From: Edolisoma coerulescens
Lineage: Eukaryota > Chordata > Aves > Passeriformes > Campephagidae
Assembly (NCBI GenBank): GCA_013397115.1
Contig: VWZW01002569.1
Span: 558,001 to 622,000 of the forward strand
Direction: 5' to 3'
Length of the DNA: 64,000 nucleotides
The notes beneath the pieces were generated by a model. That model was not told the DNA's origin, did no database searches, and worked only from the letters and a program-made list of their open reading frames with translations. Below, in pieces: positions 1 through 13,200 of the stretch (positions within the stretch are counted from its first letter, which is position 1; each line of letters opens with the position of its first letter). Both the position numbers and the translations under genes were made by a program.

Positions 1-3000
1 TCCATATAGATGGAGCCTATAGGTGATACGACTCCCATATGGATACTGAAGCCAAATCTCTGTATACAGGTTGGGGCTCATCACAGGCAAAAATCAGTCT
101 CTCCATCCTCTTATTTGCTCTGTAAGAAGAAGGAATGGGAGTGAAAGACAATAAGGAAGGTAGGATACTAAGGAAGTATCATGTTTGAAACTTAGTGGTT
201 AGAGGAACCAGTAAAAGATGTAGGGCCTGATTTTCAGCCCATCACATAACGTTATTACTTCTACTTCAGATCCTGGCATTCGTGGATCCTGAAGTGACTT
301 GCTTTTTCCTTGCATCATACAGAAAAGCTATTTACTTAAGACTAAATTTAATTCATGAGAGCTAGCTTTAACAACATGTGTCATCATGGCTTCCCAGGTG
401 GATTCCGTCTAGAGTATCACATGAGAGCCTTGCAGTGGGTTAAATCTGTTAAATCAGCTTTTCTCTGTAGGAACCAAAGCTTTTTTTCAACAGTAGCAGT
501 GCTGGGAGATGGATATATGCCCAGTTCTAACTTGAGCATAGTGTTGTGAGACAGAGACGGGTATATCCATCCCTGGAAGACGGAAAAGCCTTTCAAAATC
601 TTCCAGCTATGTGACTGGAGTCAAATAAAAGAAATCACTCAAAACTCTGTATCACTTCTTCCTTTTGGTGAAATGCATGTAGTGATACTTCATTTCTTCC
701 GGCCCTTTTTTGTCTGCTTATAATTCAAGCCAAAAAATTATATATAACTGCAAACTATCACTAAGACTAAGTCTAAAGATGTATAATTGACCTAGAAATA
801 TCAGAGGTTTATTTCTAAACAACACAGCTCTTCATTGATTTGCTTAGCATTCCAAAAACTGGTTTACAGAGCAGATGCACCACCATATAACTGAGACTTT
901 TTCAAGATGTTTGCCCTTCATTTCAAGTGTGTTCTGTTGCTGGAAACTGAGACCATCAGGGGTGTTTTATGGTGGAATTTTTTGGAGGTGTTTTTATGTC
1001 CCTTATCACATATCACACCCAATTCTGCCTTTTCTGGGAATGTCTTAGTCACGTTGCTTACATAATACACTACTGAAGGACTTAAATACTGTGGTCATTA
1101 TCACAGAATATATAATTTTGAACAAAATCTTTAAGTTCTTTTGTCTTGCTTTTTTTCCCCAAGACATTGTACTCAGTTTTGTGACAATTCAGCTACAGGC
1201 CATTTGGGGGAATGGAGTTAGCACATTATAGCTAATTTCCAGATGGACCAAACAACGGCAGCTGCAGCATCTGGTTTTGGCCGGAAGCCTGGGGTGTGAA
1301 TGCAACCCACTCAGTATTTCATGCACAGTCAATGAATATCTCTTATCTCCTGATTACAATATACTGACTTGGAGTGGTTATTAGAGTGAGTTACTGCTAA
1401 CAAGTGACAGAATCAGACAATCCTCACAAACTCCTTCCCCTAATATTTAACTGCCTATTAAAAAAATTAAAATTGGTGTAGTTACAAACCTAATATTAAT
1501 AATTACAGAAGAACATGACATTGGCATCAGAGGTTCTACTGTGACTGCAGGAAAAATTGTGATCAGGGATCAGCTCTGAGCTTTGCAACAGCTGTGCACA
1601 TCTGTAATTACGTGAATTTATCAGCAACGGCAGCAGAAAAATAGTGCTACAATCAATAAGAGATCTCTCATTCATTCAGGATACCGTGGGATAAGGCTCT
1701 GCTATGGTACAGATTTCTCTGTCTTCCATAGAGAGCACAGTTTTCTGAAACCAGTTTAAAGTTCCCCTGTAGCAACCAGAAATGTAAATTAGATCAATAT
1801 TGAATATTATTAATCAATATTTATAAATATTTTAAAATATTAAATATTATTTTTAATAGTACTTGCATTTTATTAAAATATCAAAAGATTATATCTTCTA
1901 AAATTTTAGAGCAAATTGACTCTGAAGAATTAAAGTGAATAGACTTATTTCTACTGATACTCACTATTGAGAATAACGAAGACCAAAGTTAAAGCTACTC
2001 AAACTACTAGATCTTTGTCATATAGGAAAGTCAAAATGCTGGTATGCTTTTTCATCCTTTCTCATTGGAGTATGGGATTGTTTCATGTACAAGAGCATGA
2101 GAGTAGGAGAGAAATAAAAATTATTATAACCTCCACAAAATCAACAAAGCAAGAGTTGGGGATTTGTGTGGGAAATGAGGGCTACTACTTGTATATATTA
2201 GGCATAGAACCAGAGCCTGAACAGTCCTGAGTATCAACTTGTACCTGAAGGTTCAACAGAATTTACCTTTGAACAGTGAGAGTGTTAGAGCGTCTGTCTT
2301 TTTCCAAAGCTAGCTTTGGGTACACAGATGCACAGAAACTTCAACATGCTTGTTGTTTCTTCATTCTCTAGGGGAATATTTAGATAAGTTAAACAGAAGA
2401 TGGTAATAAGCAGAGTTTCATTCTCCAAAGGGAACTGTATTGAAAATGAGAGGGCATGCTAAGTTAGGCAGGAGATAATGATGGCTGTTAAGAAAAGTGT
2501 ATTTGAATAGCTTAATTTGAGGACACTTAAAATTAGAGTTAATTGTGGATCTACAGTGAAGAAAGTATTGGAAAATTGTTTCTGAATATGTTTTCAATTA
2601 TGTGTTATATTTTTCTGAAATTATGAAGCTTCGTTTTGGACCAGACTATTATTTAATTCAACTAGTACTCTGTCAAGAAGTCTAGTTCAATGAGTGCAAC
2701 CAATCACTGGAGTATATTCAGAGAGAACAGACATGCTGCTGGAAGTGGAGATTTTGCCAAAGAGATATTTTAGTTAAATTACTGTGCTATTTTAGTTCTG
2801 TGTTTACAAAGAGTTGGATAAATTACTTTTAGTGTTCAAAAGAATAGATTATTGGACAAAGGATTCATTATTTTTTTTAAAAATTAATTTGACAGCTCTT
2901 GATTTGACCACTCAAACACATCTTTGAGCATTTAACAATCCAAACCGTTTACCAATACCTTCTCAAATGGAACTTCTTTTGGGTAAGTACAGTACTAATC

Positions 3001-3269
3001 ACAAAAATATTTGTATGATTTTTAAGAATATTCTTGATATCTGCTTGAAGTATGTAGGGAAGCAGAGGTTATTGTTAAGAAATACTCAGCATTCATTAAA
3101 ATGCAAATTACTATTGTAGTCTGCATTTAAATCTTACACTAAATTGTTCAAAACAGAAATATATTAACATCTGGATGCAAACTATTCGGTTGCACACAGG
3201 CCTTTTTTCAATATTTATGATAATAAATTATAACAAATCATGATCAAAAGAAAAAAGAGAAGCAACAAT
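1..3269. other. Unique AT-rich noncoding DNA
   Basis: No gene, repeat or RNA is recognisable. The longest ATG-initiated frame is 87 codons (1967-2230, + strand); its product has no domain or family resemblance and looks like a chance frame. Around 1795-1880 the sequence is almost pure A/T with short palindromic ATATT/AATAT words, a common feature of avian intergenic or intronic DNA. Confidence 0.8.
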
Positions 3270-3625
3270 AGCATTTATAAGTCTGTCATGTAAACAGCAT
3301 TTATAGGTCTGTCAGCAACAAAAGGAAGACTAGGGAAAATGTGGGCCCACTCTGGAAGGAAATGGGAGACCTACTTATCCAGGACATGGAGAAGGCTAAT
3401 GTACTCAATGACTTTTTTGCCTCAGCCTCCACCAGCAAGTCACAAAAACCACAGGCAGGGTCTGGGAAGACCAAGAACTGCACACTGTAGGAGATCAGGT
3501 TTGGGTCTGTCTCAGGAACCTGGAGGTGGACAAGTCCACAGGACTGGTGGATGAAGGCACTAAGTCAATAACCATCATATTTGAGAAATCATGGCTGTCT
3601 GGGGAATGTCTGACTGACAGCTCTC
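3270..3625 (+). mobile_element. CR1 LINE fragment A (ORF2, between endonuclease and RT)
   Basis: This is an internal piece of a CR1 non-LTR retrotransposon in + orientation. The ORF2 frame can be read from about 3324: KRKTRENVGPLWKE, then DMEKANVLNDFFAS and STSKS. This corresponds to the linker between the apurinic-type endonuclease and the reverse transcriptase of avian CR1 ORF2. The frame is lost further on, and about 35 bases of the usual sequence are missing near 3545. The element lacks both its 5' part and the CR1 3' end, so it is a dead internal remnant. A 19-base segment at its left edge (3270-3288) is repeated at 3296-3314 with one mismatch. Copy D (50722-51731) covers the same ORF2 segment. 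Confidence 0.9.
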
Positions 3626-5210
3626 ATTATTCATGGCTTTAGCATAGAAATTAGCTAAAATGATACTTAAGTCCTGAGTTTCAGATACTGTTAGACTAAA
3701 TTGAAGACACAGAATATTGATGCTTTTTGTACATTCAGGAGTTCCTTGCTAAAAGATGCTAATATATGTGTAGAAATTTGATATGGAAAATGAGCTTAAT
3801 TTTAATGAGTATAAATTCACATTATTTAATGTACTTGCTAAATGTTGAGAAAATGAAGAATATTTGTAGATGCAGTAGCTATTTCACAATTATCCACTGT
3901 AATTTTTCCTTCTATTTAATATGAATGTCTGGCACTAACTACTACTGATGGTAGATTACACAGTTTATTAATGCCACCTAATGCAGTTACACTAATAAAT
4001 TATAAACCTAAAAATGTTGAAATAAGACTATAATAATTTGAAATTAAATTATAAACATCTATAAGCTTAACATATAAACTATGATTCTGCTTAGTGTTTC
4101 ATTAGACTTATGATAGCATCGTGCCAGTGTAACTCCATGGTTTTACACAAAACATACATCTGATCACAAAATTCTGATCTCTTAATGTATAACAATAGAT
4201 CTAGCCTTTTACTATATAGTAGGCAATCACACTTGAAAACATAAACTTTTCAGCAACATAAAATGCCCAAATATTTTGAGCAGTGTGCTTTATGTGTGCC
4301 ACAACAGCCAAACATTGATATGCCACTGAAAGACTATAAAACGTAATATGAAAATAACTTGTATCTTATGTCAAAAATCTCATGACTATCAGATAGAAGT
4401 CAATTTGAGACTGCTTCAGCTCTATTTATTGTAGCATAGCTGAAATTATAACCCAGCTAACATTATAGCAGCTACCCTCCTGGTGGTTCATGTTTATGAT
4501 TTAAAGGTGTTACATTCAAAAACAATCTGTTGGAAGACTATTGAATATTGTTTCATCAGATAAGAAAATCTTATATTGGAATTGCATCTATCTGTTTCCG
4601 TCTATTTGAGGGTGAAACAAGGGATCATGAACTCTGCTCTTCCTTGGAGGTACTGCTCATTATTTTTCCAGCAGTGAGTTCTTTCCTTGCTTGGTTTGGG
4701 TGAGTTGTTTCTTTCCGCCTGTGTACCTGTAAACCAATTTAATTGACAGACCCAAACTTCCCTAGCTCTGTAAAGTAGACTCTATGATAGTTTTTCCTTT
4801 CTACTGCAGAGAAAAAAAATTGAAAAAAGTATTCTGCTCAAGTATACTTTGCCCTAGAGGAAAATTTGCAAATATACTTAATGACTCTGTTCATCATTTT
4901 TCCTAATGCACATGGAAAAAAACCAATGTGATTTCTCTTCCAAGTTTCTTTTCCTTTTTTTTTTTTTTCTTATGCAAGTGGAAAAATTGTTCTTAGGTGA
5001 GAAACAGAAGCACTACTGAAGCTGAGAAGGTAAAACTGAATAAAAAATGAGATCCTGCACACAGGAGTGAAGATTAACAGTAAAGGGTGGTTAAATTTTG
5101 CTCCTTTTGAAACAGGCACTAATAAAGGGGCCAATCTCCATTTAGAAAATGCAGTTGCACTGGTATATGAAGTTACTAATGACAAAAAATATATTAGAAA
5201 GGAGTTAATT
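3626..5210. other. Unique AT-rich noncoding DNA
   Basis: No gene or recognisable repeat. There is a T-rich homopolymer near 4954-4970. Short open frames on both strands (71 codons at most) show no family resemblance. Confidence 0.75.
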
Positions 5211-5271
5211 CAAATTTTCTGTGAAAAATCAAGTTTTCTGTGAAAAATCAAGTTTTCTGTGAAAAATCAAG
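5211..5271. repeat. Tandem repeat, 19-bp unit, three copies
   Basis: Three head-to-tail copies of a 19-base unit at 5211-5229, 5230-5248 and 5249-5267, plus four bases of a fourth. Copies 2 and 3 are identical and copy 1 differs at one base (A for G at unit position 4). The near identity points to recent expansion or strong homogenisation. No coding frame runs through it. Confidence 0.95.
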
Positions 5272-6450
5272 TGTTTACATTTGAAATGCACTTTCACATT
5301 AAATGTGATACTGACAATGGCAAACACAGTTAAAAATATAATATTAAACAAAATCAGTTTTGAATGCTGCATATAAAAACCATATAAACCACATAAAATT
5401 TTTCATCTGGTTTCCTCTTTAATTGAAAAGATCAGCGCTCTTTAAATGTTAGGTATGTTCAGGATTTGCTCAATACATTGTGTCACTGGAGAAAAACAGC
5501 TGCTTTGAGAGCCTGAACTGAACCTAAGTGAAAACCAGGGTCTCCTTATAAAGAGAGGCTTCTTTATAAACTCCATCAGCATAGAACCATCTTAACCACA
5601 TTGAGCTGGATCCTCAGTTCACACATAGTGCCATAAATTTTTCAGAGGCAACAGAGATTGCTACTGGTGTAAGAAAAAAGTGGAGGAACAAAGGAACTGT
5701 ACCCTGATCATATGGCATAAAAACAAAGGGCAGTTTAGCCTACAGATGACAAGGAAATTACTGTTGTTAAAAGAAACAGCTGAAGAAGGGAAAAAGAACA
5801 TACAGCTGCAGTAGAGAAAAATAAAACCTAAAACCAGCACTAGATGACATCAGATTGGACAACAAGGATAAGTATTCAGCTGCCAAAAACATACTATAAA
5901 ATTGTACAGAACTGGATTAATGATAAAGTCATTGGGAATCCAAAATATTAAATAACTGTAGAGTAAACATAACTGATGATTACGAGAGATAGAATATTTG
6001 GATGAGAATATTTCATTTGTTTGCAAGATTTGTTTACTGTATTTGCTGAGGATAATCCTTGAAGTTCTGCTTACATAAAACTAAATCTAAATATTCAGTA
6101 GCCATAATAACATAATATATTAGTTCTCTAGTTTATTTTTGATCATTTGACGACAGGATTGTTTGCTAGGATCTTTGTGACTTAAGTCTTCAATGTTTCT
6201 CAGTATTATTCAAATGAAGACCCAACATATTTATTTAATTTTCACAACACTTTATACTTTTTCTCCTTAAAGGAGCAAGACAAGCTTAAAGAATCTGATA
6301 CTTAAATAATAAAACCAGAAGAAAATATTGTGCTCTTATTGGTAGAATCACAGAAGGTCCCAGAAAATAAAACTATATAGATATATTTAATTTTTTGTGT
6401 GCTTTTACTGGCGGTATTAGACAGCATGACGCCTCTGCTATCCATCTCTC
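5272..6450. other. Unique AT-rich noncoding DNA
   Basis: No gene, RNA or transposon recognised. Composition matches the flanks and stop codons are frequent in all six frames. Confidence 0.75.
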
Positions 6451-6487
6451 ACCTCTCCCCTCCCCCCCCCCCCCCCCTCCCCCCTCT
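6451..6487. repeat. C-rich homopolymer tract
   Basis: A pyrimidine tract containing an uninterrupted run of 16 C (6462-6477) followed by further short C runs. The complementary strand is a long G run able to form G-quadruplexes. Such tracts commonly stop polymerases, and an assembly gap follows directly. Confidence 0.9.
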
Positions 6488-6488
6488 A

Positions 6489-6497
6489 NNNNNNNNN
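6489..6497. other. Assembly gap or uncalled bases (9 N)
   Basis: Nine N follow immediately after the C-rich tract. The odd size suggests uncalled bases or an estimated small gap rather than a standard placeholder. The true length and content are unknown. Confidence 0.98.
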
Positions 6498-6549
6498 ATA
6501 CTATCTACTTAAGAGCCCTACTCTTAAATACATCTCTTAAGTATAGTAT
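6498..6549. repeat. Imperfect inverted repeat beside the gap
   Basis: The left arm 6498-6515 and the right arm 6534-6549 are reverse complements apart from two extra bases in the left arm. They enclose an 18-base loop, in which CTCTTAA occurs once more. The fold-back lies directly against the N run, so it may be a real hairpin or an artefact of sequencing through the C tract. Confidence 0.8.
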
Positions 6550-8601
6550 TGCCTGTATTATAATTTTTTAAATTGCCACCCTTTCAGGAAGTGCTGTGTT
6601 CTGAAGGCTGCATTTCGGTTCCTGCAGGGTAAAACCAAAATAATGTTTAAAAAATGCAAAGCTAAACACATCTTCCTGATAATCTAGATAATTTTTGCCA
6701 AGTGGAGAGGATATCCCTTTTAATTTGTCTGTTCCCAGGGAAAAACCCAAAAGGAGGCAAATGTGACAGCTGTGAATTTCTGTCTATGCCTCCTGTCTAA
6801 CGAAACCTAGATCAGGACTCCACATTTGTCCCAAGAAAGAGTAAAACCTTCTACATTGGTGGGGCTAAATTTGTGTTAGCATGTTCATAGGAGTGGGAAA
6901 TAGGACTGCTTACAAAGTCTAAGGTTAAAACTGATCAATCGTTAATGGTAGCAACAGGTACACCAGCTGCCCACAGACTACTCATGAATATATCAGTATA
7001 TGGTTAATTGTAAAACAGTTCAACCAGAAGAGTTCTTAACTTTCCACTGATGCATCAAGTACCTGTCTACTGAAGGATCAGTAAATAAGGTAAATTATTT
7101 GAATAGTCATAAGTTTACATTCAAAGAGTATATTCTATCACTTGGCATAAGCTAATTAATATTCTGACCCATGCTTTTGTCATTAATAATTATTAGATGA
7201 CAAAGTAAACCACGTACAAGTAGATATAGCTGTAGCAGAATTAGGGAGGGTATGGAAAACATTTGTAATTGCCAAAGTTGCCAGTGGGACTAGACTAAGA
7301 CTTGTAGGTAAAAGTTTGATTTTTAACAAAAAACCACAACAAATAAAACTAAAACCCACATTCATTGAATGTGTGTGAAAACACATTCAATGAAGAGATA
7401 GAGGGAAACCCCAAAAATAACTAATAGAAAAAAGAACTAGCTCAGTATTTGGGGAAGGGGTTCTGCATTAGTTATTGAAGGTTGCCATACTTTTCGTCTT
7501 TTTCAGTGATAGGTTTTGACCATATTTCCAATGTTATGTTTCCTTGTTATCTTTTTCCTACAATGAATTTTCATTCTTATCTCTTGCTCTTAAGTTATAA
7601 TAAAATTGGTAAAAAAACGGATTCTTTTTCAGCAGAAATACTTGACTATCCCAATTCAGCCTAGAAAAGGTTCACATGGTCCTTACATTCACCAAGCAAT
7701 CAAACATAAAGAAAATTATTAAATGTTGAATCAGATACTGAGTAATGTACTCTTTCAAAGGCATTACAAAAACCTAAGTGGGAAATTGTGTGTGATTGAA
7801 GTTTCTGAGCTAACACCAACCTCAGCTTGTTCGTGTGGTTCAACACTGTGCCCCCTAGACAGGGCTTTTTCAAATCTTACAAGCAGTAAAACCTCATTAG
7901 CACAGCTCACAGGCTTAGCCATAATATATCTTTAGTAGTTCTGCAGATTGTTTTATTGGGCTCATCATGTGAAACAGATGTACCCTAAAAGGTGCAAAGA
8001 ATGCGAACAGTAAATGATAAAAAGGGGAATCATTCATATTTAATACCTGGAGAGAAATTTCTCGTTAGGTAATTTAAAAAAGCTAATTATTTATGCATGA
8101 TTTTCCAGGAAAAGTTTTCCATTAAAACATTTGAAGGAAACTTAACAATACATTTTGCCATTTTGGGGATTATCCATAAGTATTTTCAATTCATCTTCAT
8201 ACATTATATAAAAGGACTGGAAAAAGTTGCAGTGCTTAAGAGAAGATTCTGGTATTACAACGGAAAAGAGAAAAAAACCACATAGAAATTGTTCCTATTA
8301 ACAGTGTTTTGGGTACTAAGTTCATTAGCTGTGGTAGTGCAAAATGAAATCATGAACCTATAAATACAGTAAAAACATCAATTTGTATGTGAGGAGCTTG
8401 GATAATTCTATTAATATGCTGTGTAAAACTCTACAAACATGTAGCAGAAATTAATAATTTGGAGTGTGCCTTTAAATAACAACCGGGAAAAAGGACTTAT
8501 CTACTGTTTAATGAAAGAGTTCTGTGGGTGAGATAGGGTAAAAGTGAATTGCTAAGGTGGACTAGTGGATGGAAAGGCACAATATACAATGATAGTGACC
8601 A
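6550..8601. other. Unique AT-rich noncoding DNA
   Basis: No gene or known repeat is visible. Open frames here are at most 70 codons and without recognisable features. A small fold-back of ACATTCA/TGAATGT words sits near 7359-7392. Confidence 0.75.
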
Positions 8602-8618
8602 GGGAGGGGAGGGGAGGG
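8602..8618 (+). other. Canonical G-quadruplex motif
   Basis: Four runs of three or four G separated by single A loops fit the G3+N1-7 rule with the shortest loops, which in vitro usually give very stable parallel quadruplexes. It stands alone in AT-rich DNA. No promoter or gene is recognised next to it, so any function is unknown. Confidence 0.85.
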
Positions 8619-9787
8619 AAGTGGCAACTGAGCTCAGCTTGGAAGCTGAGGAACGAAGAAAAAGCCATTTTGCTCCTATCTTCAACATTAAGACAAACCC
8701 ACAAAATTTGAAGACAGTGACAGAAGAACTCGTTTTTAATTTTTGAGGATAGTGACAAAGGAATTAGTTTTTAAGTGCTCTCATTTAAATGTAATACATA
8801 TTTGTTTAGCTGTCAAAGGCTCTGAAATGACACTGCCTCTAAAATAGGGGGAGCTGAACAAAACCATTTTTGTGAGGATAAGTTGGCAATACACGTTCCC
8901 ATGTTAATGCTTCTGCAGACCAACTACAAATGTACGAAATACACCTTTTCAGTGACAAGATCATGTCACTGTTTGAATTGCATAAACCTTTCTATTATTT
9001 TTATCTAGAAGAACTAGAAAATTTCTGCATGCCAGATGATACAAGAGAAAAGGATTCTCCGCTCTACAGTATTCTCTGGCAGTAGAGAATAATTATTTGC
9101 TGCCTTATGAGAAAAGGGAGTTCAGCACATTGCAGAACAACAAAAGTTATTATTCAGCACATTTTAACAAAATCATTACCTTCAAGTTAACCATTATATA
9201 AGATGAGGCAAAAAAACAAGTAAATTACTTTTGCTTGGATCCGTGGCTTTGAAGTTGCTTATTTTGTGCAATAACAACACCTAGAGAGGATTTTTTAGTA
9301 ATCGCTGGATTAAAGACAAGCTGGGACTGGAAACCTCTATTCCAACATTTCTATGTGCCCTGCTTTGTAAGATGCAATCTGTGAAATTGCATTTTTAACT
9401 TCACAATAGCCCAGAGGACTGGTCACCAGACTTATTTGTTTTCTCTGATAAAATGTGGCTATGAACTCTCCAATATGAGAAAAAGATAGAAGCCAGATCT
9501 CTTATTTCTTTGACAAATGTCTCGAGAGTTTTATCAGAGCCTGATAGTTTCATCTCTCATTTCTACTTTATGTTCAAAGATTAAATCCTATCCCTGTCTT
9601 TTAAACACTATTAGAGCCAAACCATAGAAAAGGATCCCAGGAGCATTTCCCTCCTAACAGCATTAGCTCAGGTAACTACAAGCATGATGAGGACATGAGT
9701 TCAGTGGCATTCCTCTTGTTAATGTTTTCAGCTGACTAACTTCCTGAATCCGTCCGCTCAGTACAAGAATTCTAGTAGATTAACCTT
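8619..9787. other. Unique noncoding DNA
   Basis: No gene or recognisable repeat. Short overlapping frames around 8552-8758 lie on both strands of the G-rich segment and have no family resemblance. Confidence 0.75.
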
Positions 9788-10272
9788 ATCATAGAATCAG
9801 AGTATGGTTGGAAGGGACATTAAAGTTCATCTAGTTCCATCCCCTCTGCCATGGGCAGGGACACCTTCCTCTAGACCAGGTTGCTCAGAGGTCCATCCAG
9901 TCTGGCCTTGAACACTTCCAGGGATGGGAGGTCACAACTTCTTGGACAGCCTGTTTCAGTGCCTCATCACCCTCACAGTGAAGAACAACTTCTTAGTATC
10001 TAATCTAAACCTACTCTCTCTCAGTTTGAAATCATTCCCCCTTGACCTGTCACTATGTGTTCTTGTAAAAAGTCCATCTCTGTCTTCCTTGTGGGCTCTC
10101 TTCAGTTACTGGAAGGCCACAATTAGGTCACCCCAAAGACTTCTCTTTTCCAGGCTGAACAAACCCAATTGTCTCAGCCTTTCCTCATAGGAGAGGTGTT
10201 CCATCGCTCTAATCATCTTGGTGGCCTCCTCTGGACTCACTTCAGCAGGCTGATGTCCTTCCTGCGCAGGGA
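9788..10272 (-). mobile_element. CR1 LINE fragment B (3' end)
   Basis: A 5'-truncated CR1 copy on the minus strand. Read on the + strand it opens with the complement of the CR1 terminal ATTCTATGA-type end. It then runs through the complement of the conserved 3' untranslated segment (GGACACCTTCC, CCAGTCTGGCCTTGAACAC) and into the C-terminal part of ORF2, ending near 10272 where the match to the 'RAxKMI' region is lost. About 480 bases is the usual size of a 5'-truncated CR1 insertion. Small indels break the ORF2 frame. The open frame seen on the + strand at 9924-10190 is only antisense to it. Confidence 0.95.
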
Positions 10273-13200
10273 ACCCTAAAACTTTTTATCAACACAGCCT
10301 TAACTTCTCCTAACCTCCTTTGGCAACTGTAGTGAGGGAAGGTGGTGATCAGGTTGGAATGATTCCTCCATTCCTCAGGTACTACATATTTTAATACACC
10401 AATACTCCCGATCTGCCATAAAGCAGCTTTTTTTTTCACCCTTTTCATCTTATATCCGTTCTACTTTGCAACAGTTCTTACTGGCCATTATGCATCTATA
10501 TTTACAAGTTATTCTCTTAACTAGAACTGTAGAGATAACTCTATTCTACTTTCTTATACTCTTAAAGTTACAATTTTGCAAAATTTAAGCACAGCAAGCT
10601 CAAAATTTGGGTTTTTTTTCCTTTCCTTTATTTTTTTTCCCCTAGCAGTCTTATGTCAGCAGAAGAGCTTGTTTAACACTAGAAACATGATTTCCACATG
10701 CAATAATTGTGTGGGTCAGTCTCTTAGCATAACTTATTTAACAAGTCATTATTCGATCCTGACTCTAAATGACAATCTATTCCCTCTAAGTATTTGCCTA
10801 ATGATTTCAGTTAAAGATTATTAGCCCTCTTTTCCCTAAAGCATTCAGTTGGAGTACTCAAGGGCCATGGTATTGATATTCTATCGTTGTGAAAGGCAGA
10901 GACAAGCAATTATCCACCTCCAAAAATTTAATGATACCCAGCTGGATTTGAAACGACAGCATGATTTGCCCATTATATTAGAGGTCTACGTGCTGTAGAT
11001 TCCATGCTTTAGAAAACAATGTTTTAGTTTTGTTGTTCAAATCACTTTATTATTATCATTAATAATATTTTAAATATATTTTTTTATTGCTTGCCCCAAA
11101 AAATCTTTGCCACTTTCTTAGTATACCTCCGTAATCTATAGAGTACTGTGCTACTTTAAAATCTTGTGCTACTCACTCACCTAGTTCTAGTGCCCTCAGA
11201 GATTTAGAATGTACTTGATTATTTAAACCATTAGCAATTTTTCAGCACTGCTTAGGGATGGTTTTATTTTAAACTGACAAATTGTTTATCAGTTGGCATC
11301 AGTGCTAAAAACAAAACCAAAATGCTTTCATTTCTTCTCATAAAATAAATAAATGAATGTGGAATCCAGAAGTTAACAGCAATTAAGTTGAACTTTGTTT
11401 AGATGAATGTTTCCTGATTGCAGCAAAGAGGTGATACCAACATTAGGAATTTTATGAAGGATAGAAAGTCACTTTGTTTTTTGTTATGGAAAGTACACAC
11501 ATGTAGACAATTTAAAAGGCATTCATTTTGAGGGGGACCTATGGTTTCAAGGCTGCCATTTCTTTTTTGAATAATAAGTCTACTTTTTGTAAAAGGAGTG
11601 GATTTTAAGTATGTTTGTTTAACCCCATCGATAAAAAAAAAATGCAGCTATGAGTGAGAAGATAATGAGTGAAAAAGGGCAAGGATGGATGGCACCTGGG
11701 ACTATCAGCCTTGGTATCTACTCGCACACCATACAGTTATATCCCTCAAGCATACCTGTGGACATTTGGTCACTTGGAGTTGAAGGCAAAGCACTGAGGG
11801 TTATTTTGGCTGTCAGCTTTAAGTAACAACAAACCCCCTGCTCCCTTTCTGTTTAGCATATGCTTCACAAACAAGGAGGATCACACTGCTACAAAATGCT
11901 AGGCTGTAGTGATGGGCGTAATGACCTTTATAGTGTGTCACATCCTGCAAAAAGGTATCTGTAGTGATAGATTAAATTTTATTTTCCTTTCTGACCGTGC
12001 CACTCTACAGGAGCCCTTTTTTTACAATTACTGAGATTGCCTGGGAAATTGGATTCCTATTTACAAGCAGCCTTTTGAATTTTTTTTTAATTATCAGCAA
12101 TACATTGGAGTTTATACCTCATGTGCTGCACTGTAGGTTCCTGGAAGCATCAAGTATTTTGCTTGTTGTGTAACTATTGGCATCTGTTATGCAAGATATG
12201 CTTTTGGACTCTGGACTATTACATGCACCAGTATTATATAAAAGAACAGGCTTTTCCCCATGCATTTACCACTAGTTTTACGCAGTACAGTATGTTTTCT
12301 AGGGACTCTACTTTTCCAGAAAGGCTTTAGACAGAACGTCCTGTTAAACACAGAAATCTCAATTTATGAGGAAAATATTTCAAAGTATTCAAATCCCTCT
12401 TGGAGTGCATAAAATTCTAGGTTTCATATTACAGAAGACAGTCTATCCTTATCTTACATGTTAATACATATCTTTTGATATTTCCAGAGTTTCCCAACCT
12501 GAGGAAAGCCTTTACCCAGCTTATAATACCCTCTGGAATAAAAAAAAAAATCTTGGACAGGGTACACAACCTGTTTAAATATTTCAGAGATTCAATAAGA
12601 ACACGAATTAAAGGGAACATAGGGTTCCTCTAGTAGTATAAGAGAATTGTGGGGTTTGATAGCTCTTAAAGTATCTTCACAGATCTTTTGCTACCAGTTC
12701 CTTTTCCTGCTTGCTGTCAGGGCATAGTTCTGAGCAACCTGACCTGTCATTATCCCTACTTGGAGCAGGGGGTGGACCAGAATTCAGAAAACACCTCAGT
12801 CCCTACTGCCACAGCAGATAAAATTGCTGGCAGATTTTCTAGGACATTTGCTTGGTGCTTTAAAAATTTCAAGCTGCTCATCCATAATGCTGTCAGTATA
12901 AACAGTGAATTCTTAACGGTATAACATTTTAGCTGTACTGAATGTATTTCCTTTCAATATACCAGCAGTTCTTGGAAAAGGCTTAGAAAAATGGTTAGAG
13001 ATCAGCCAGCCCCACTTCCCCTGATAGCACTGCACCCTAAAGAGAGGTTCTGTGCATTTGGCTGCCTTCTGCCCCCCTCATGGCAAGATGTAATTCCTCA
13101 AGCAATTCCTCACCTCCTATACATTAATGTATAATATCATTATAAATAGGCACTGTTGAGTCGAATATGGGAGATCCAGCTTTGCTGTAGTGCAATATAT

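Noticed and set aside
9924..10190. 88-codon + strand frame
   Set aside because: Antisense of the CR1 fragment B 3' region.
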